Source: Regnicoccus frigidus
GTDB lineage: Bacteria > Cyanobacteriota > Cyanobacteriia > PCC-6307 > Cyanobiaceae
Length of the DNA: 38,996 nt
Assembly: GCA_025194985.1 (NCBI GenBank)
Contig: JAOANE010000059.1
Location: 1-38,996, forward strand
Reading direction: 5' to 3'
How positions within the stretch are numbered: position 1 is the first letter of the stretch; every line of letters begins with the position of its first letter. A model generated the notes under the pieces. The model made no database searches and was not told the origin of the DNA. It saw only the letters and a program-made list of their open reading frames with translations. A program made the translations under genes and the position numbers. Below, one piece after another: positions 14,208 through 22,952 of the stretch.

Positions 14208-15505
14208 GGCTCTGGGGGCAATGGGAGCAGGTCGCCTCCATCTTCGGGCCCTAGCCCCCGACAGGCCAGCCGGGCGCTGCCCAGGGCCGACGACAATCCC
14301 GGACGGTTGATCACCGGCACACCCAGGGCCTGCTGCCTCAGTCGGCGCCACTGGGGATTGCGGGCGCCGCCACCGAGGGTGATCACCCGCCCGATCGCTG
14401 GAGCTCCAAGCGCCTGCAACCGTTGCCAGCCTTCGGCCTCGATCTGGGCCATCCCCTCCAGCAGCCCCTGCAGAAACAGGGCATCGCTCACAGGCCTGGG
14501 ACCCAGCACCGGCTGCCGATCGGGATCGTCGACGGGGAAGCGCTCACCCCGGCCCGGCAGCGGCTGGAGCTGGAGGCCGCTCGGCCGGCTGGGGTCGATC
14601 TGGCGGCTTAGCTCCGCCAGCTGCTGATCGCTGAAGAACTGGCGTAATACGCCGCCACCGCTGTTGGAGGCTCCCCCCACAAGCCAGCGTTGATCCAGGC
14701 GGTGCGCGCTCACCCCAGGGGCCTGAATCGGGCGGTCGACGAACTGTTTGAGCACCAGCGTGGTGCCCAGAACGGTGAGGCCGTCGCCGCTCGCCAGGCC
14801 GGCAGCCAGCACGGCGGCATTGGCATCGGTGGTGCCGGCCACCACCTGGCAGCTCGGCGGCAGGCCCAAGGCTGTGGCCGCCAGCGGGTTCAAGCTGCCG
14901 AGCCTGCTGCCGCTTGGAACCACCTCAGGTAGGGCTGCGCTCCAGGGTTGATCCAGGAGTGTTCCCAGCCAGCGCCCGCCGGCTAGATCCCAGCCCAGGC
15001 GCAGATTGTTGCCTTCTTCGCCCCAGCGCCAGTGACCCAGCAACCAGCCCATCAGCCAGTCGGCCTGATGGCGGAGCAGGAAAGGGCCACCCTGGTGCTG
15101 GTTGATCAGTCGCAGTGCCCTGGCCAGACTGCTGCTTGCGCTCGCTGCCGAAGTCCCCTCCGGCACCAGGGCCTGGAGCCTGCCGGCCTGCTCGGGGCAG
15201 GCCTTGTCGTAGGGCAGGGCCTCAGCCAGTGCCGAGCCGTCCGGCCGGCAGAGCAGCAGGGTGCCGGATGTGCCATCGAGGCTGATCGCACCAACGCGGC
15301 AGCGCAGTTCCCTGGGCAGGGAGCCCACCAAGGCAACCAAGCCGAGGCGCCATCCCTCAGGATCGGAAAAGGGTCGTCCATAGGCCAGAGCCCGTTCGCA
15401 GCCACGAATCGCGAGACCTTCAGCATCCATCAAGGCGAGCCTCAGCCCACTGCTGCCGAAATCAACGCCCAGGGCCAGGGTGTCTGGTGGTGCCGGCCGC
15501 ACCAT
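14204..15505 (-). CDS. FGGY-family carbohydrate kinase (ribulo-/xylulokinase-like)
   Basis: A 433-residue sugar kinase of the FGGY family. The phosphate-1 loop is at the N-terminus (GVDFGSSGLRLALMD), the second nucleotide motif is GTTDANAAVLAAGLASGDG near residue 224, and the adenosine loop is ITLGGGARNPQWRRLRQQAL near residue 372. It is shorter than classic xylulokinases (about 480-500) and fits the small cyanobacterial/plant kinase group shown to act on D-ribulose. The substrate is inferred from that group. It starts six bases after metK ends and overlaps the following membrane-protein gene by four bases, so all are likely one transcript. Confidence 0.8.
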   Translation of the reverse strand: MVRPAPPDTLALGVDFGSSGLRLALMDAEGLAIRGCERALAYGRPFSDPEGWRLGLVALVGSLPRELRCRVGAISLDGTSGTLLLCRPDGSALAEALPYDKACPEQAGRLQALVPEGTSAASASSSLARALRLINQHQGGPFLLRHQADWLMGWLLGHWRWGEEGNNLRLGWDLAGGRWLGTLLDQPWSAALPEVVPSGSRLGSLNPLAATALGLPPSCQVVAGTTDANAAVLAAGLASGDGLTVLGTTLVLKQFVDRPIQAPGVSAHRLDQRWLVGGASNSGGGVLRQFFSDQQLAELSRQIDPSRPSGLQLQPLPGRGERFPVDDPDRQPVLGPRPVSDALFLQGLLEGMAQIEAEGWQRLQALGAPAIGRVITLGGGARNPQWRRLRQQALGVPVINRPGLSSALGSARLACRGLGPEDGGDLLPLPPEP

Positions 15506-15511
15506 CTCCGC

Positions 15512-16771
15512 TCAGATGGCGCTGCCGGCGGCAATCTTTCCAACTGTGGCCTGCCGCAAGACCGTGGCGTTGGCCTCCACGTTCTCCCAAGGGAGATTCA
15601 GATCATCCCGGCCGAAATGGCCATAGGCCGCCACATCCTGGTAGAAGCGGCCGCCGCGCTCCTGGGGAAGGGTGCGCAGGCCAAAGCTTTCGATGATGGC
15701 GCCGGGGCGCAGATCGAAGTGCTCCTGGACCAGGGCGGTGAGATCCTCGTCGCCCAGCTTTCCAGTGCCGAAGCTCTGCACCAGGATGCTGGTCGGCCTG
15801 GCCAGCCCGATGGCATAACTGAGCTGCACTTCAAGGCGCTCGGCCAGGCCTGCCGCCACCAGGCTCTTGGCCACATGGCGGGCCGCATAGGCAGCGGAGC
15901 GGTCCACCTTGGTGGGATCCTTGCCGGAGAAGGCACCACCGCCGTGGCGGGCGGTGCCGCCGTAGGTGTCAACGATGATTTTGCGGCCGGTCAGGCCCGC
16001 ATCGCCCTGGGGCCCCCCCACCACGAACTTGCCGGTCGGGTTGACCAGAAAACGGGTGGAGCCGCGATCGGGCTGGATCATCAGATCGGCCGTGGCGGGG
16101 ACGACGACGTGCTCCCAGAGGTCGTCGGCGATGCGCCGCTGCAGGCCGGCCTCATCACTGATGCCATCGATCACGGCCGTGTGCTGGGTGGAGATCAGCA
16201 GGGTGTCGATCGCCACCGGTCGATCGTTCTCGTACACCACGCTGACCTGGGTTTTGCCATCGGGCAGGAGATAGGCCAGGAGGCCGTTGTGGCGCACCTC
16301 GGCCAGGCTTCTTGCCAGCCGGTGGGCCAGGCTGATCGGCAGGGGCATCAACTCAGGTGTTTCGTCGCACGCGAAGCCGAACATGATGCCTTGGTCGCCG
16401 GCGCCCACCTGGTCGAGCGGATCTCCGGCGTGATCGTCGGCCTCGTCCACCCCTTGGGCGATGTCTGGGGATTGCTGATCGAGTGCCACCAGCACGGCGC
16501 AGCTGTGGGCATCGAACCCACCGGCTCTGGCTCCGCTATAGCCGATCTGCTCGATCACCCCGCGCGCCAGGGTCGTGAAGTCGACCTTGGCGGTGGTGCT
16601 CACTTCGCCGGTCAGCAGGCAGAGGCCTGTGTTCACAACCGTTTCACAGGCCACCCGACTGAGTGGATCGATGCTGAGCAGGGCATCGAGAACGGCATCA
16701 CTGATCTGATCGCAGATTTTGTCGGGATGCCCTTCTGTGACCGATTCAGAGGTGAAGATGTAACGGCTCAT
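15512..16771 (-). CDS. metK: S-adenosylmethionine synthetase
   Basis: A 419-residue MetK. It makes S-adenosylmethionine from methionine and ATP in the cytosol. Family blocks are TSESVTEGHPDKICDQISDA at the N-terminus, FGFACDETPELMPLPISLAH near residue 130 and GGGAFSGKDPTKVDRSAAY near residue 280. ATG 16771 is the family start (MSRYIFTSESV). It is followed closely by the FGGY kinase gene. Long open frames on the opposite strand are a high-GC artefact. The 109-base leader contains a small palindrome but no riboswitch I recognise. Confidence 0.97.
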   Translation of the reverse strand: MSRYIFTSESVTEGHPDKICDQISDAVLDALLSIDPLSRVACETVVNTGLCLLTGEVSTTAKVDFTTLARGVIEQIGYSGARAGGFDAHSCAVLVALDQQSPDIAQGVDEADDHAGDPLDQVGAGDQGIMFGFACDETPELMPLPISLAHRLARSLAEVRHNGLLAYLLPDGKTQVSVVYENDRPVAIDTLLISTQHTAVIDGISDEAGLQRRIADDLWEHVVVPATADLMIQPDRGSTRFLVNPTGKFVVGGPQGDAGLTGRKIIVDTYGGTARHGGGAFSGKDPTKVDRSAAYAARHVAKSLVAAGLAERLEVQLSYAIGLARPTSILVQSFGTGKLGDEDLTALVQEHFDLRPGAIIESFGLRTLPQERGGRFYQDVAAYGHFGRDDLNLPWENVEANATVLRQATVGKIAAGSAI

Positions 16772-16832
16772 TCAAGGATGATCCAAGACGTTGGCCATGA
16801 GCTTATCGCCTGTTCCCAGCATCCTTTCTCAC

Positions 16833-16848
16833 ATCAGGCTTGCCTGAT
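16833..16848. repeat. Small perfect palindrome upstream of metK
   Basis: ATCAGGC and GCCTGAT flank two bases in the spacer between the HAD gene and metK. On the minus strand it can form a short hairpin without a following T-run, so it is not a good terminator. It may be an operator half-site pair or chance. Confidence 0.4.
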
Positions 16849-16880
16849 TCACTGTGCCGCCGCCCCTGAACTTGTTGGCT

Positions 16881-17666
16881 TCAGGCGTGATTGGCTGGAT
16901 CTGTGGCCTGCACCGTGAGCTCCGACCAGTGATCGATCAGCAGGTGCCCGCCGGCCAGCTTCGGCTTGGTGGCCCAGCCGGCCGTGTAGCCCAGTGCATG
17001 GGGAATCCCGGCCGCGACCGCCATGGCTAGATCGCTGTCGGCGTCGCCGATCAGCGCGCAAGCGCCAGGGTCAACGCCCAGTTGGGCGCAGAAGTGATGG
17101 ACGGCCAAGGGATTGGGTTTGGCCGGCAGGTGATCGGCGCTCCAGATGCCCCGGATGTGTTTCTCCAGGCCATGGGCCGCTAGGAAGTGCTTGATGCCAT
17201 GGGTCTGATCGTTGCTGATCACCCCGAGGACAACACCGGCCCGATCGAGAGCAAGCAGCAGCGGCGCCAGCCCTTTGGTGGTCGGGGCGGAGGCTGGTTC
17301 GCTGCCAGCAGCCGCGTCGATGCTGTCGAAGAGGATTTCGCTGCGATTCAGGGCCTCAGGCCAGCCAAGACCCACCTGGGCGAAAGCCGTTGCCGTGGCG
17401 ATCAGGTTGTGCATCCTGCTGGCCACAGCGGTGATCCCGGCCGGATCGATCCGGCCAGCCCTGACGCCATAGGCACTTTCCAGAAGATCCCGAAGCCTGG
17501 CGCGATGCCCTGAACCCACCTGGCTGAGGCAGGCCAAGATCCTGGCTTCAGCCAGGGCAAGCAGCTTGGGTTCGCTGCGGCTCATGGTGCCGTCCTTGTC
17601 GAAGAGAACGGCCTGAAGCCAACCCAGTGGAACACCTTTAAGCCGGAGTTGGGCCACCGGCGCCAC
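16881..17666 (-). CDS. HAD-family phosphatase (phosphoglycolate phosphatase-like)
   Basis: About 261 residues from a GTG at 17666 (VAPVAQLRLKGVPL), 19 bases after the rpsA stop; no ATG is available before motif I, and longer starts would run deep into rpsA. HAD motifs are in order: motif I LFDKDGTM near residue 23, motif II VISNDQ near the middle, motif III lysine in AKPNPLAVHHF, motif IV IGDADSDLAMA. The helical cap between motifs I and II fits subfamily IA, as in Gph. Substrate cannot be read from sequence. Same strand as rpsA and metK. Confidence 0.8.
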   Translation of the reverse strand: MAPVAQLRLKGVPLGWLQAVLFDKDGTMSRSEPKLLALAEARILACLSQVGSGHRARLRDLLESAYGVRAGRIDPAGITAVASRMHNLIATATAFAQVGLGWPEALNRSEILFDSIDAAAGSEPASAPTTKGLAPLLLALDRAGVVLGVISNDQTHGIKHFLAAHGLEKHIRGIWSADHLPAKPNPLAVHHFCAQLGVDPGACALIGDADSDLAMAVAAGIPHALGYTAGWATKPKLAGGHLLIDHWSELTVQATDPANHA

Positions 17667-17685
17667 GGCAGACCCTGGGAACGGC

Positions 17686-18741
17686 TCAGTCGAGGGTGAC
17701 ACCCATCGGTTCGTTCTCTTCAGCCTGCTCCAGCAGCATCTGCTTGTAGCGGGCCGCCATCTCCTCGGCCTTGTCGAACACCTTCTGGGGGTCGGTGAGC
17801 ATGTCACCGGGTTCCGGCTCCAGGGCCTTGGTGGAGAGCGAAATCCGACCCCGCTCGGCGTCGAGGTCGATGATCATCACCTTCATCTGATCATTCACAT
17901 TCAGCACCGTGTGAGGTGTTTCGATGTGCTCGTGGCTGATCTCAGAGATGTGCAGCAGACCGCTGACTCCACCGATGTCGATGAAGGCGCCGTAGGGCTT
18001 GATGCCGCGGACGGTTCCGAGCACTACCTCGCCCACCTCGAGGCGATTCATCTTGCGCTCAACCAAGGCGCGGCGATGGCTGAGCACCAGGCGGTTGCGC
18101 TCTTCATCGACCTCCAGGAACTTGAGGGGAAGGAAATCGGCAACGAGATCTTCCTTGGGCTTGCGGGTGCTGATGTGGCTGCCTGGGATGAAGCCCCTGA
18201 GGCCTTCCACCCGAACCAGGGCACCGCCGCGGTTGGTGGCGAAGACTTCGCTGTAGATGGTGGCGTCTTCCTTCTGGAGCTGACGCACCCGCTCCCAGGC
18301 CCGCTGGTATTCAATGCGGCGGATCGAGAGCGAGAGCTGGCCGTCCTCGTTCTCCTCACTCATGATGAAGAACTCACGCACCTCGCCAGGCTGCAGCACA
18401 TCGCTGAGAGCCTCGACCCGGTTGATCGAGACCTCCTGCAGGGGCATGAAGGCGGCCGTTTTGGCGCCGATGTCGATCATGGCGCCCTTGGGCTCCATGG
18501 CGAATACCGTGCCGTTCACCACATCACCCGGCTTGAAGTTGTAGTCGTACTTGCTGAGCAGGGAGGCGAACTCATCGAGCGTGAAGCCGGCGCTCTCAAA
18601 GTCACGGGAGACGGCCCGGCTGGCTGGGTCATCCGCAGTGGGAACCTCTTCCGGGATGTCGAGGTCCAGATCTGCCGCTGGTTCGTTGGCGAGATCCAGA
18701 TTGGCCTCGGTGCTGCTGATCTCGGAAGGGGTCACGGTCAT
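17686..18741 (-). CDS. rpsA: 30S ribosomal protein S1
   Basis: A 351-residue S1 of the short cyanobacterial type with three S1/OB RNA-binding domains (starting near residues 71, 157 and 238; the third contains KPYGAFIDIGGVSGLLHISE). An acidic N-terminal extension precedes them (residues about 15-45). S1 helps mRNA bind the 30S subunit. ATG 18741 is chosen because it follows a good promoter at the right distance; the open extension to 18825 would cover that promoter. Confidence 0.95.
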   Translation of the reverse strand: MTVTPSEISSTEANLDLANEPAADLDLDIPEEVPTADDPASRAVSRDFESAGFTLDEFASLLSKYDYNFKPGDVVNGTVFAMEPKGAMIDIGAKTAAFMPLQEVSINRVEALSDVLQPGEVREFFIMSEENEDGQLSLSIRRIEYQRAWERVRQLQKEDATIYSEVFATNRGGALVRVEGLRGFIPGSHISTRKPKEDLVADFLPLKFLEVDEERNRLVLSHRRALVERKMNRLEVGEVVLGTVRGIKPYGAFIDIGGVSGLLHISEISHEHIETPHTVLNVNDQMKVMIIDLDAERGRISLSTKALEPEPGDMLTDPQKVFDKAEEMAARYKQMLLEQAEENEPMGVTLD

Positions 18742-18816
18742 GAAGGGATGGCGGTCTGCCTTTGGCAGAACGAGGGAGTGGTGCCCTGCCCGCCGACAGA
18801 AAACACCTGACCATCG

Positions 18817-18845
18817 ATCATACAAAAGCCCCCTGCGCAGACCAA
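18817..18845 (-). promoter_or_regulatory. Sigma70-type promoter of rpsA
   Basis: On the minus strand TTGGTC and TATGAT are separated by exactly 17 bases. The predicted start, near 18810, lies about 70 bases before the rpsA ATG and downstream of the nrdR stop. The spacing and hexamers make this the best promoter match in the window. Confidence 0.65.
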
Positions 18846-18861
18846 GCTCAGCCTGGGCTGA

Positions 18862-19368
18862 TCAACGCGCCACGACCGCCAGGCTGGTGGAACTGCCATC
18901 GCCCTGGGGCCGTGACGTTCGCAGACTGAGGCCTTTCAAGGTGGCCACGAAATCGTGGATGCCCTGGAACTGGCGATAGACGGAAGCGAAACGCACGTAG
19001 GCCACTTCGTTCATCTCGCTGAGCTGGTGCAGAACGAGTTCACCAATTTCGCTGCTGCTGACCTCGCGGCTGTTGCGCTGCTGAAGCAGCATTTCGATCT
19101 CATCGACCACCAACTGCAGCCTGGCGGGCTCGAGGCCGGTTTTTTCACAGGCCCGAATCAAGCCATTGAGAAGCTTGGAGCGATTGAAGATTTCCCGGAC
19201 ACCGTTGCGTTTGATCACCGTCACCGGCACAGTTTCGACCCGCTCGTAGGTCGTGAAGCGAAAGTCACACTGCAGGCATTCGCGCCGCCGCCGCACACTG
19301 CGGCCACTGTCAGCGGAGCGAGATTCGAGCACCCGGCTGTCGGTGTGTTGGCAGGAGGGACATTGCAT
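18862..19368 (-). CDS. nrdR: Transcriptional repressor NrdR
   Basis: A 168-residue NrdR, which represses ribonucleotide reductase genes in response to ATP/dATP. A zinc ribbon is at the N-terminus (MQCPSCQHTDSRVLESR and later CLQCDFRFTTYE), followed by the ATP-cone domain (VIKRNGVREIFNRSKLLNGL). ATG 19368 gives the standard start; an ATG five codons upstream is less likely. It lies between psbT and rpsA on the same strand, behind the psbBT terminator. Confidence 0.95.
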   Translation of the reverse strand: MQCPSCQHTDSRVLESRSADSGRSVRRRRECLQCDFRFTTYERVETVPVTVIKRNGVREIFNRSKLLNGLIRACEKTGLEPARLQLVVDEIEMLLQQRNSREVSSSEIGELVLHQLSEMNEVAYVRFASVYRQFQGIHDFVATLKGLSLRTSRPQGDGSSTSLAVVAR

Positions 19369-19491
19369 CCCACGGACGCCCAAAAGTTTGACTCAAGTGT
19401 AAACAGTAACTCTCGAAATAAGAAGGCTGTTGTTGCAGTCGTTCTGGATTCCGGAACCGGCACCATCCTGCTGTAGCCACGAGGCAGCCAT

Positions 19492-19523
19492 AAAACAACC
19501 CCCTTGCCGAAGCAGGGGGGTTG
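19492..19523 (-). terminator. Intrinsic terminator after psbB-psbT
   Basis: On the minus strand CAACCCCC pairs with GGGGGTTG, with further pairing down to a four-base loop, followed by four T. It starts 34 bases past the psbT stop. Confidence 0.75.
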
Positions 19524-19556
19524 GAGTTGAGGGGAGACCCGGTGGTTCCCTCGGTG

Positions 19557-19652
19557 TTACTTGCCGATCTTGGGGGGATCGCGGAAGGCGATGGCGAAGA
19601 ACAGCGTGGCCAAGGCCAAGGTCAGGATGAGGATGTAAGCAAAGCTTTCCAT
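19557..19652 (-). CDS. psbT: Photosystem II protein PsbT
   Basis: A 31-residue protein, MESFAYILILTLALATLFFA followed by IAFRDPPKIGK: one transmembrane helix and the conserved PsbT tail. It sits at the photosystem II dimer interface. It lies 24 bases downstream of psbB, the standard psbB-psbT operon, and is followed by a terminator. Confidence 0.97.
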   Translation of the reverse strand: MESFAYILILTLALATLFFAIAFRDPPKIGK

Positions 19653-19676
19653 CTGGATTCTCCGGGAGTGAGGGGA

Positions 19677-21236
19677 TCAGCTGATCGTGCTGCCGGCAGA
19701 AGGTGTGGCGCTCTGGGCCGTCCGGCGTGTGGTTTTGTCGCCCAGCTTCTGGAAGAGACCGAACTCAATCTGCTCACCGAGATCGGGGTCGATGCCGGCA
19801 AACACATCCCGGTAAAGGGTGCGGGCCCCGTGCCAGATGTGTCCGAAGAAGAAGAGCAGCGCAAAGGTGGCGTGGCCGAACGTGAACCAGCCGCGAGGTG
19901 AACTGCGGAAGGTGCCATCGGAGTTGTAGGTGGTGCGATCGAATTCGAAGGCCTCACCCAGTTGCGCCTTGCGGGCCAATCGCTTGACCGCGGCCGGGTC
20001 GGTGAAGACCTGACCATTGAGGGCTCCGCCATAGACCGTGGCGGTAACGCCGGTCTGCTCGAAGGAATACTTGGCCTCGGAGCGTCGGAAGGGGATGTCG
20101 GCCCTGACGATGCCCTGGCTGTCTTCCAGCACCACCGGGAAGTTCTCGAAGAAGTTCGGCAAGCGCCTCACTTCAAGTTCACGTCCTTCCTGATCGGTGA
20201 AGCTGATATGGCCGATCCAGCCTGTGGGCAGGCCGTCACCATTGACCATGGGGCCGACACGGAACAGGCCTCCCTTGGCAGGACTGTTGCCGACGTAGTC
20301 AAAGAAGGCGAGCTTCTCAGGAATCGCGGCATAGGCCTCTTCCTTGGAGGAACCGTTCTCGAGGGCCGTGGCCACACGACGGTTGATTTCTGTCTTGAAG
20401 TAGCCCTGATCCCACTGATAGCGAGTGGGTCCGAACAACTCCACAGGAGTGGCCGCTGAGCCATACCACATCGTTCCAGCCACGATGAAGGCGGCAAAAA
20501 ACACGGCGGCGATGGCACTGGCCAGCACCGTTTCGATGTTGCCCATCCGCAGGGCTTTGTACAGCCGCTCCGGTGGACGGGTGGTGATGTGGAAAATGCC
20601 GGCGATGATGCCAACGATCCCCGCCGCAATGTGGTGGGCCACAATTCCGCCTGGATTGAAGGGGTTGAAACCCTCTGGCCCCCAGGACGGTTGCACCGCC
20701 TCGATGTGGCCATTGAGTCCGTAGGGATCGGTGACCCACATCCCCGGACCAAAGACCCCGGTTAGGTGGAAGGCGCCGAAACCGAAGCAGCCAAGACCTG
20801 CCAGCAGCAGGTGAATGCCGAAGATCTTGGGAAGATCGAGCGCCGGTTCACCAGTGCGGGGGTCTTGCCAGATCTCCAGATCCCAGTAGGTCCAGTGCCA
20901 GATGGCGGCAAGGAACAGCAGACCGCTGAAGACAATGTGTGCTGCAGCGACGCCTTCGAAACTCCAGAAACCGGGGTCAACCCCGGTTTCACCGGTGACA
21001 CTCCAGCCGCTCCAGCTTCCAGTCACGCCAAGGCGGGCCATGAAGGGCATGACGAACATGCCCTGGCGCCACATCGGGTTGAGAACCTGATCGGAGGGGT
21101 CGAAAATCGCGAGCTCGTAAAGAGCCATGGAGCCGGCCCAGCCGGCGACCAGAGCGGTGTGCATGAGGTGCACGGCCAGTAAGCGGCCCGGGTCGTTGAT
21201 CACGACTGTGTGCACCCGATACCAGGGCAGTCCCAT
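19677..21236 (-). CDS. psbB: Photosystem II CP47 chlorophyll apoprotein
   Basis: A 519-residue CP47, near the usual 507-520. The start MGLPWYRVHTVVINDPGRLL is invariant in the family and fixes ATG 21236; the upstream open frame is not coding. Six transmembrane helices carry the chlorophyll-binding histidines (for example LLAVHLMHTALVAGWAGSMA, HHIAAGIVGIIAGIFHI). It is a core antenna of photosystem II in the thylakoid. It is divergent from a ferredoxin gene with about 220 bases between the starts, and co-transcribed with psbT. Confidence 0.99.
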   Translation of the reverse strand: MGLPWYRVHTVVINDPGRLLAVHLMHTALVAGWAGSMALYELAIFDPSDQVLNPMWRQGMFVMPFMARLGVTGSWSGWSVTGETGVDPGFWSFEGVAAAHIVFSGLLFLAAIWHWTYWDLEIWQDPRTGEPALDLPKIFGIHLLLAGLGCFGFGAFHLTGVFGPGMWVTDPYGLNGHIEAVQPSWGPEGFNPFNPGGIVAHHIAAGIVGIIAGIFHITTRPPERLYKALRMGNIETVLASAIAAVFFAAFIVAGTMWYGSAATPVELFGPTRYQWDQGYFKTEINRRVATALENGSSKEEAYAAIPEKLAFFDYVGNSPAKGGLFRVGPMVNGDGLPTGWIGHISFTDQEGRELEVRRLPNFFENFPVVLEDSQGIVRADIPFRRSEAKYSFEQTGVTATVYGGALNGQVFTDPAAVKRLARKAQLGEAFEFDRTTYNSDGTFRSSPRGWFTFGHATFALLFFFGHIWHGARTLYRDVFAGIDPDLGEQIEFGLFQKLGDKTTRRTAQSATPSAGSTIS

Positions 21237-21459
21237 GGGGGTAGATCCGGCGAAACAAACAGTTGCCGCAACGCAAGCGTTAGCGGTGGACGATCGATTG
21301 GATCGATCCGTCGGCTGATCGTAAGGGTTCTCGGTGGCATGGGGCGGGCGAACCCCATCAGCTGAAACGAGCCGTGACCGTGGATCCTGTCGATTGACGC
21401 CAACGCGGTTACAAATCGCAACCTCTTCCCTGAGAATGGGGTCTGTCGCCTGACCCTCC

Positions 21460-21924
21460 ATGCCCGTGATCCGATTCGTCCGCGAGGGGCTCGATGTGGA
21501 GTGCTTCCCCGGAGAAAATCTGCGTGAGGTGGCCCTGCGCGAGGGCGTCGAGCTCTATGGCCTTAAGGGCAAGCTTGGCAACTGCGGCGGCTGCGGCCAG
21601 TGCATCACCTGCTTTGTGGCGGTGGCCCCGGGCGACTCCACCGCGCTCAGTGCCCGCACGGCCGTGGAAGACCGCAAGCTCCAGAACCGTCCTCTCGATT
21701 GGCGCCTGGCCTGTCAGGCACTGGTGGAGCACTCGGTGGTGGTGCTGACCCGTCCGCAGCTGGGGCTTGCCGATGGTCAGGCCCAGCTGGAAGCGGCCCT
21801 GGCTGCCCCCCTGCCGGCCGGCCCCACCGCGTGGCCGGAGCAGCCGGAGACCGCTGAGCAGCAATCCGCAACGACCGATGAAGACAGCCCAGAAGGGCCG
21901 ATGGCCGGTGATACGGTCCGGTGA
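21460..21924 (+). CDS. 2Fe-2S ferredoxin with acidic C-terminal extension
   Basis: A 154-residue protein. Residues 1-105 form a 2Fe-2S ferredoxin-like domain with cluster cysteines in NCGGCGQCITCF (about residues 42-53) and one more in LACQAL near residue 87; the cysteine spacing is typical of the ferredoxin encoded next to psbB in picocyanobacteria. The last 45 residues are Pro/Glu/Gln-rich and look disordered. It is an electron carrier whose partner is unknown. psbM follows 15 bases downstream in the same direction. Confidence 0.85.
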   Translation: MPVIRFVREGLDVECFPGENLREVALREGVELYGLKGKLGNCGGCGQCITCFVAVAPGDSTALSARTAVEDRKLQNRPLDWRLACQALVEHSVVVLTRPQLGLADGQAQLEAALAAPLPAGPTAWPEQPETAEQQSATTDEDSPEGPMAGDTVR

Positions 21925-21939
21925 CTCCCGTCAACACCG

Positions 21940-22047
21940 ATGGAAACCAACGATCTCGGTTTCGTGGCCAGCCTGCTGTTCGTTTTGGTGCCGGCAGTTT
22001 TTCTGATCATCCTTTACATCCAGACCAACAGCCGCCAACAGGGCTGA
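21940..22047 (+). CDS. psbM: Photosystem II protein PsbM
   Basis: A 35-residue protein beginning METNDLGFVASLLFVLVPAV with one transmembrane helix and the PsbM tail YIQTNSRQQG. It lies at the photosystem II monomer-monomer interface. It follows the ferredoxin gene by 15 bases. Its stop is three bases from the convergent stress-protein stop. Confidence 0.96.
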   Translation: METNDLGFVASLLFVLVPAVFLIILYIQTNSRQQG

Positions 22048-22050
22048 AGC

Positions 22051-22899
22051 TCAGTTGTTCCTTTCGGGCTCCCGCACCAGCAGCACGGGGGCCTGGGCGT
22101 GGACCCGGATGTAATCGCTCACCGAACTGCCGAGCAGCCGGTCGATGTCGACCAGGCTCTTGGCCACGAGAGGACGCCGGTCTTGGGAGGCGATCACCAG
22201 GAGATCCGCGTTGACCTCTTGGGCCGTCTCGCAGACCCCGCGACCGATGTCACCGGTGCGGTGCAGCCCCTTGAGCTCCACACCGAAGCTGCGGGCGCGT
22301 TGCACCGCTTTCTCGAGCACGTCATCGGCCGGGCTTTTGCCGCCCCGGCTGGGAACGATGTCCTTGCGGCTCACGTGGACTCCCGTGAGCACGCCACCGG
22401 GAATGTCACGCACCAGTTCGCAGGCGATTCGCAGAGCGTCGTCTCCCACTCCGGTGCCGTCAATCGCGACCAGGACTCTGTTGACGTGCCTCACGTAGAG
22501 GTCGTCGCGGACCAGCAGCATCGGCCGGGTGGCGAGCTGGAACACGTATTGGCTGGAGCTGTTCGAGAGGATCGACTGCAGTCGACCCAGACCGCGCGAG
22601 CCCATCACGATCAGGTCGACATCGAGCTCGTCGGCCACCGTGAGCACGGTCTGTTTGGCATCGCCCTGGCGGATGACTGCGTTCACCTCTTCGGGGTTGA
22701 GGCCCAGGCGTTGGATCGCTTCGGCCACGAGCCCGGAGGCCCGCTGCCAATGCTCCTGAAAGCCAGCGCCAGCCTGTTCGGTGACGACATGGAGCAGGTT
22801 GAGGCGAGCCTGCCTGAAGGAAGGAAGGGCACGCAACATGCGCACCATCTCCTCGACATTGCCCTTGCCGGAGTCGGCGATCAAAAGATTGCGAAACAC
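22051..22899 (-). CDS. Tandem universal stress protein
   Basis: A 282-residue protein made of two UspA domains, about residues 1-132 and 140-280. Each has the beta-strand start (MFRNLLIADSG and NRVLVAIDGTGVGDDAL) and the C-terminal ATP-loop-like block (VMGSRGLGRLQSILSNSSSQ in the first; a divergent VIASQDRRP block in the second). The first domain could bind ATP; the second has lost the G-x2-G-x9-G pattern. Role in stress tolerance is inferred. Divergent from the thioesterase gene. Confidence 0.88.
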   Translation of the reverse strand: MFRNLLIADSGKGNVEEMVRMLRALPSFRQARLNLLHVVTEQAGAGFQEHWQRASGLVAEAIQRLGLNPEEVNAVIRQGDAKQTVLTVADELDVDLIVMGSRGLGRLQSILSNSSSQYVFQLATRPMLLVRDDLYVRHVNRVLVAIDGTGVGDDALRIACELVRDIPGGVLTGVHVSRKDIVPSRGGKSPADDVLEKAVQRARSFGVELKGLHRTGDIGRGVCETAQEVNADLLVIASQDRRPLVAKSLVDIDRLLGSSVSDYIRVHAQAPVLLVREPERNN

Positions 22900-22952
22900 G
22901 AGGCCATCGCGGTTCTGAAGCAGCTTATGGCTCAGCCCCCTGTAGGGATCGC

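Noticed and set aside
16772..16880. SAM riboswitch before metK
   Set aside because: The leader is short, with only one small palindrome and no conserved SAM-aptamer core that I can recognise.
15032..16918. A 628-codon open frame on the plus strand opposite metK and the FGGY kinase
   Set aside because: It lies antisense to two clear enzyme genes, has shadow-like composition from high GC, and shows no domain.
17911..18810. A 299-codon open frame opposite rpsA
   Set aside because: Antisense to a ribosomal protein gene and rich in His/Glu/Val typical of a reverse-frame shadow.
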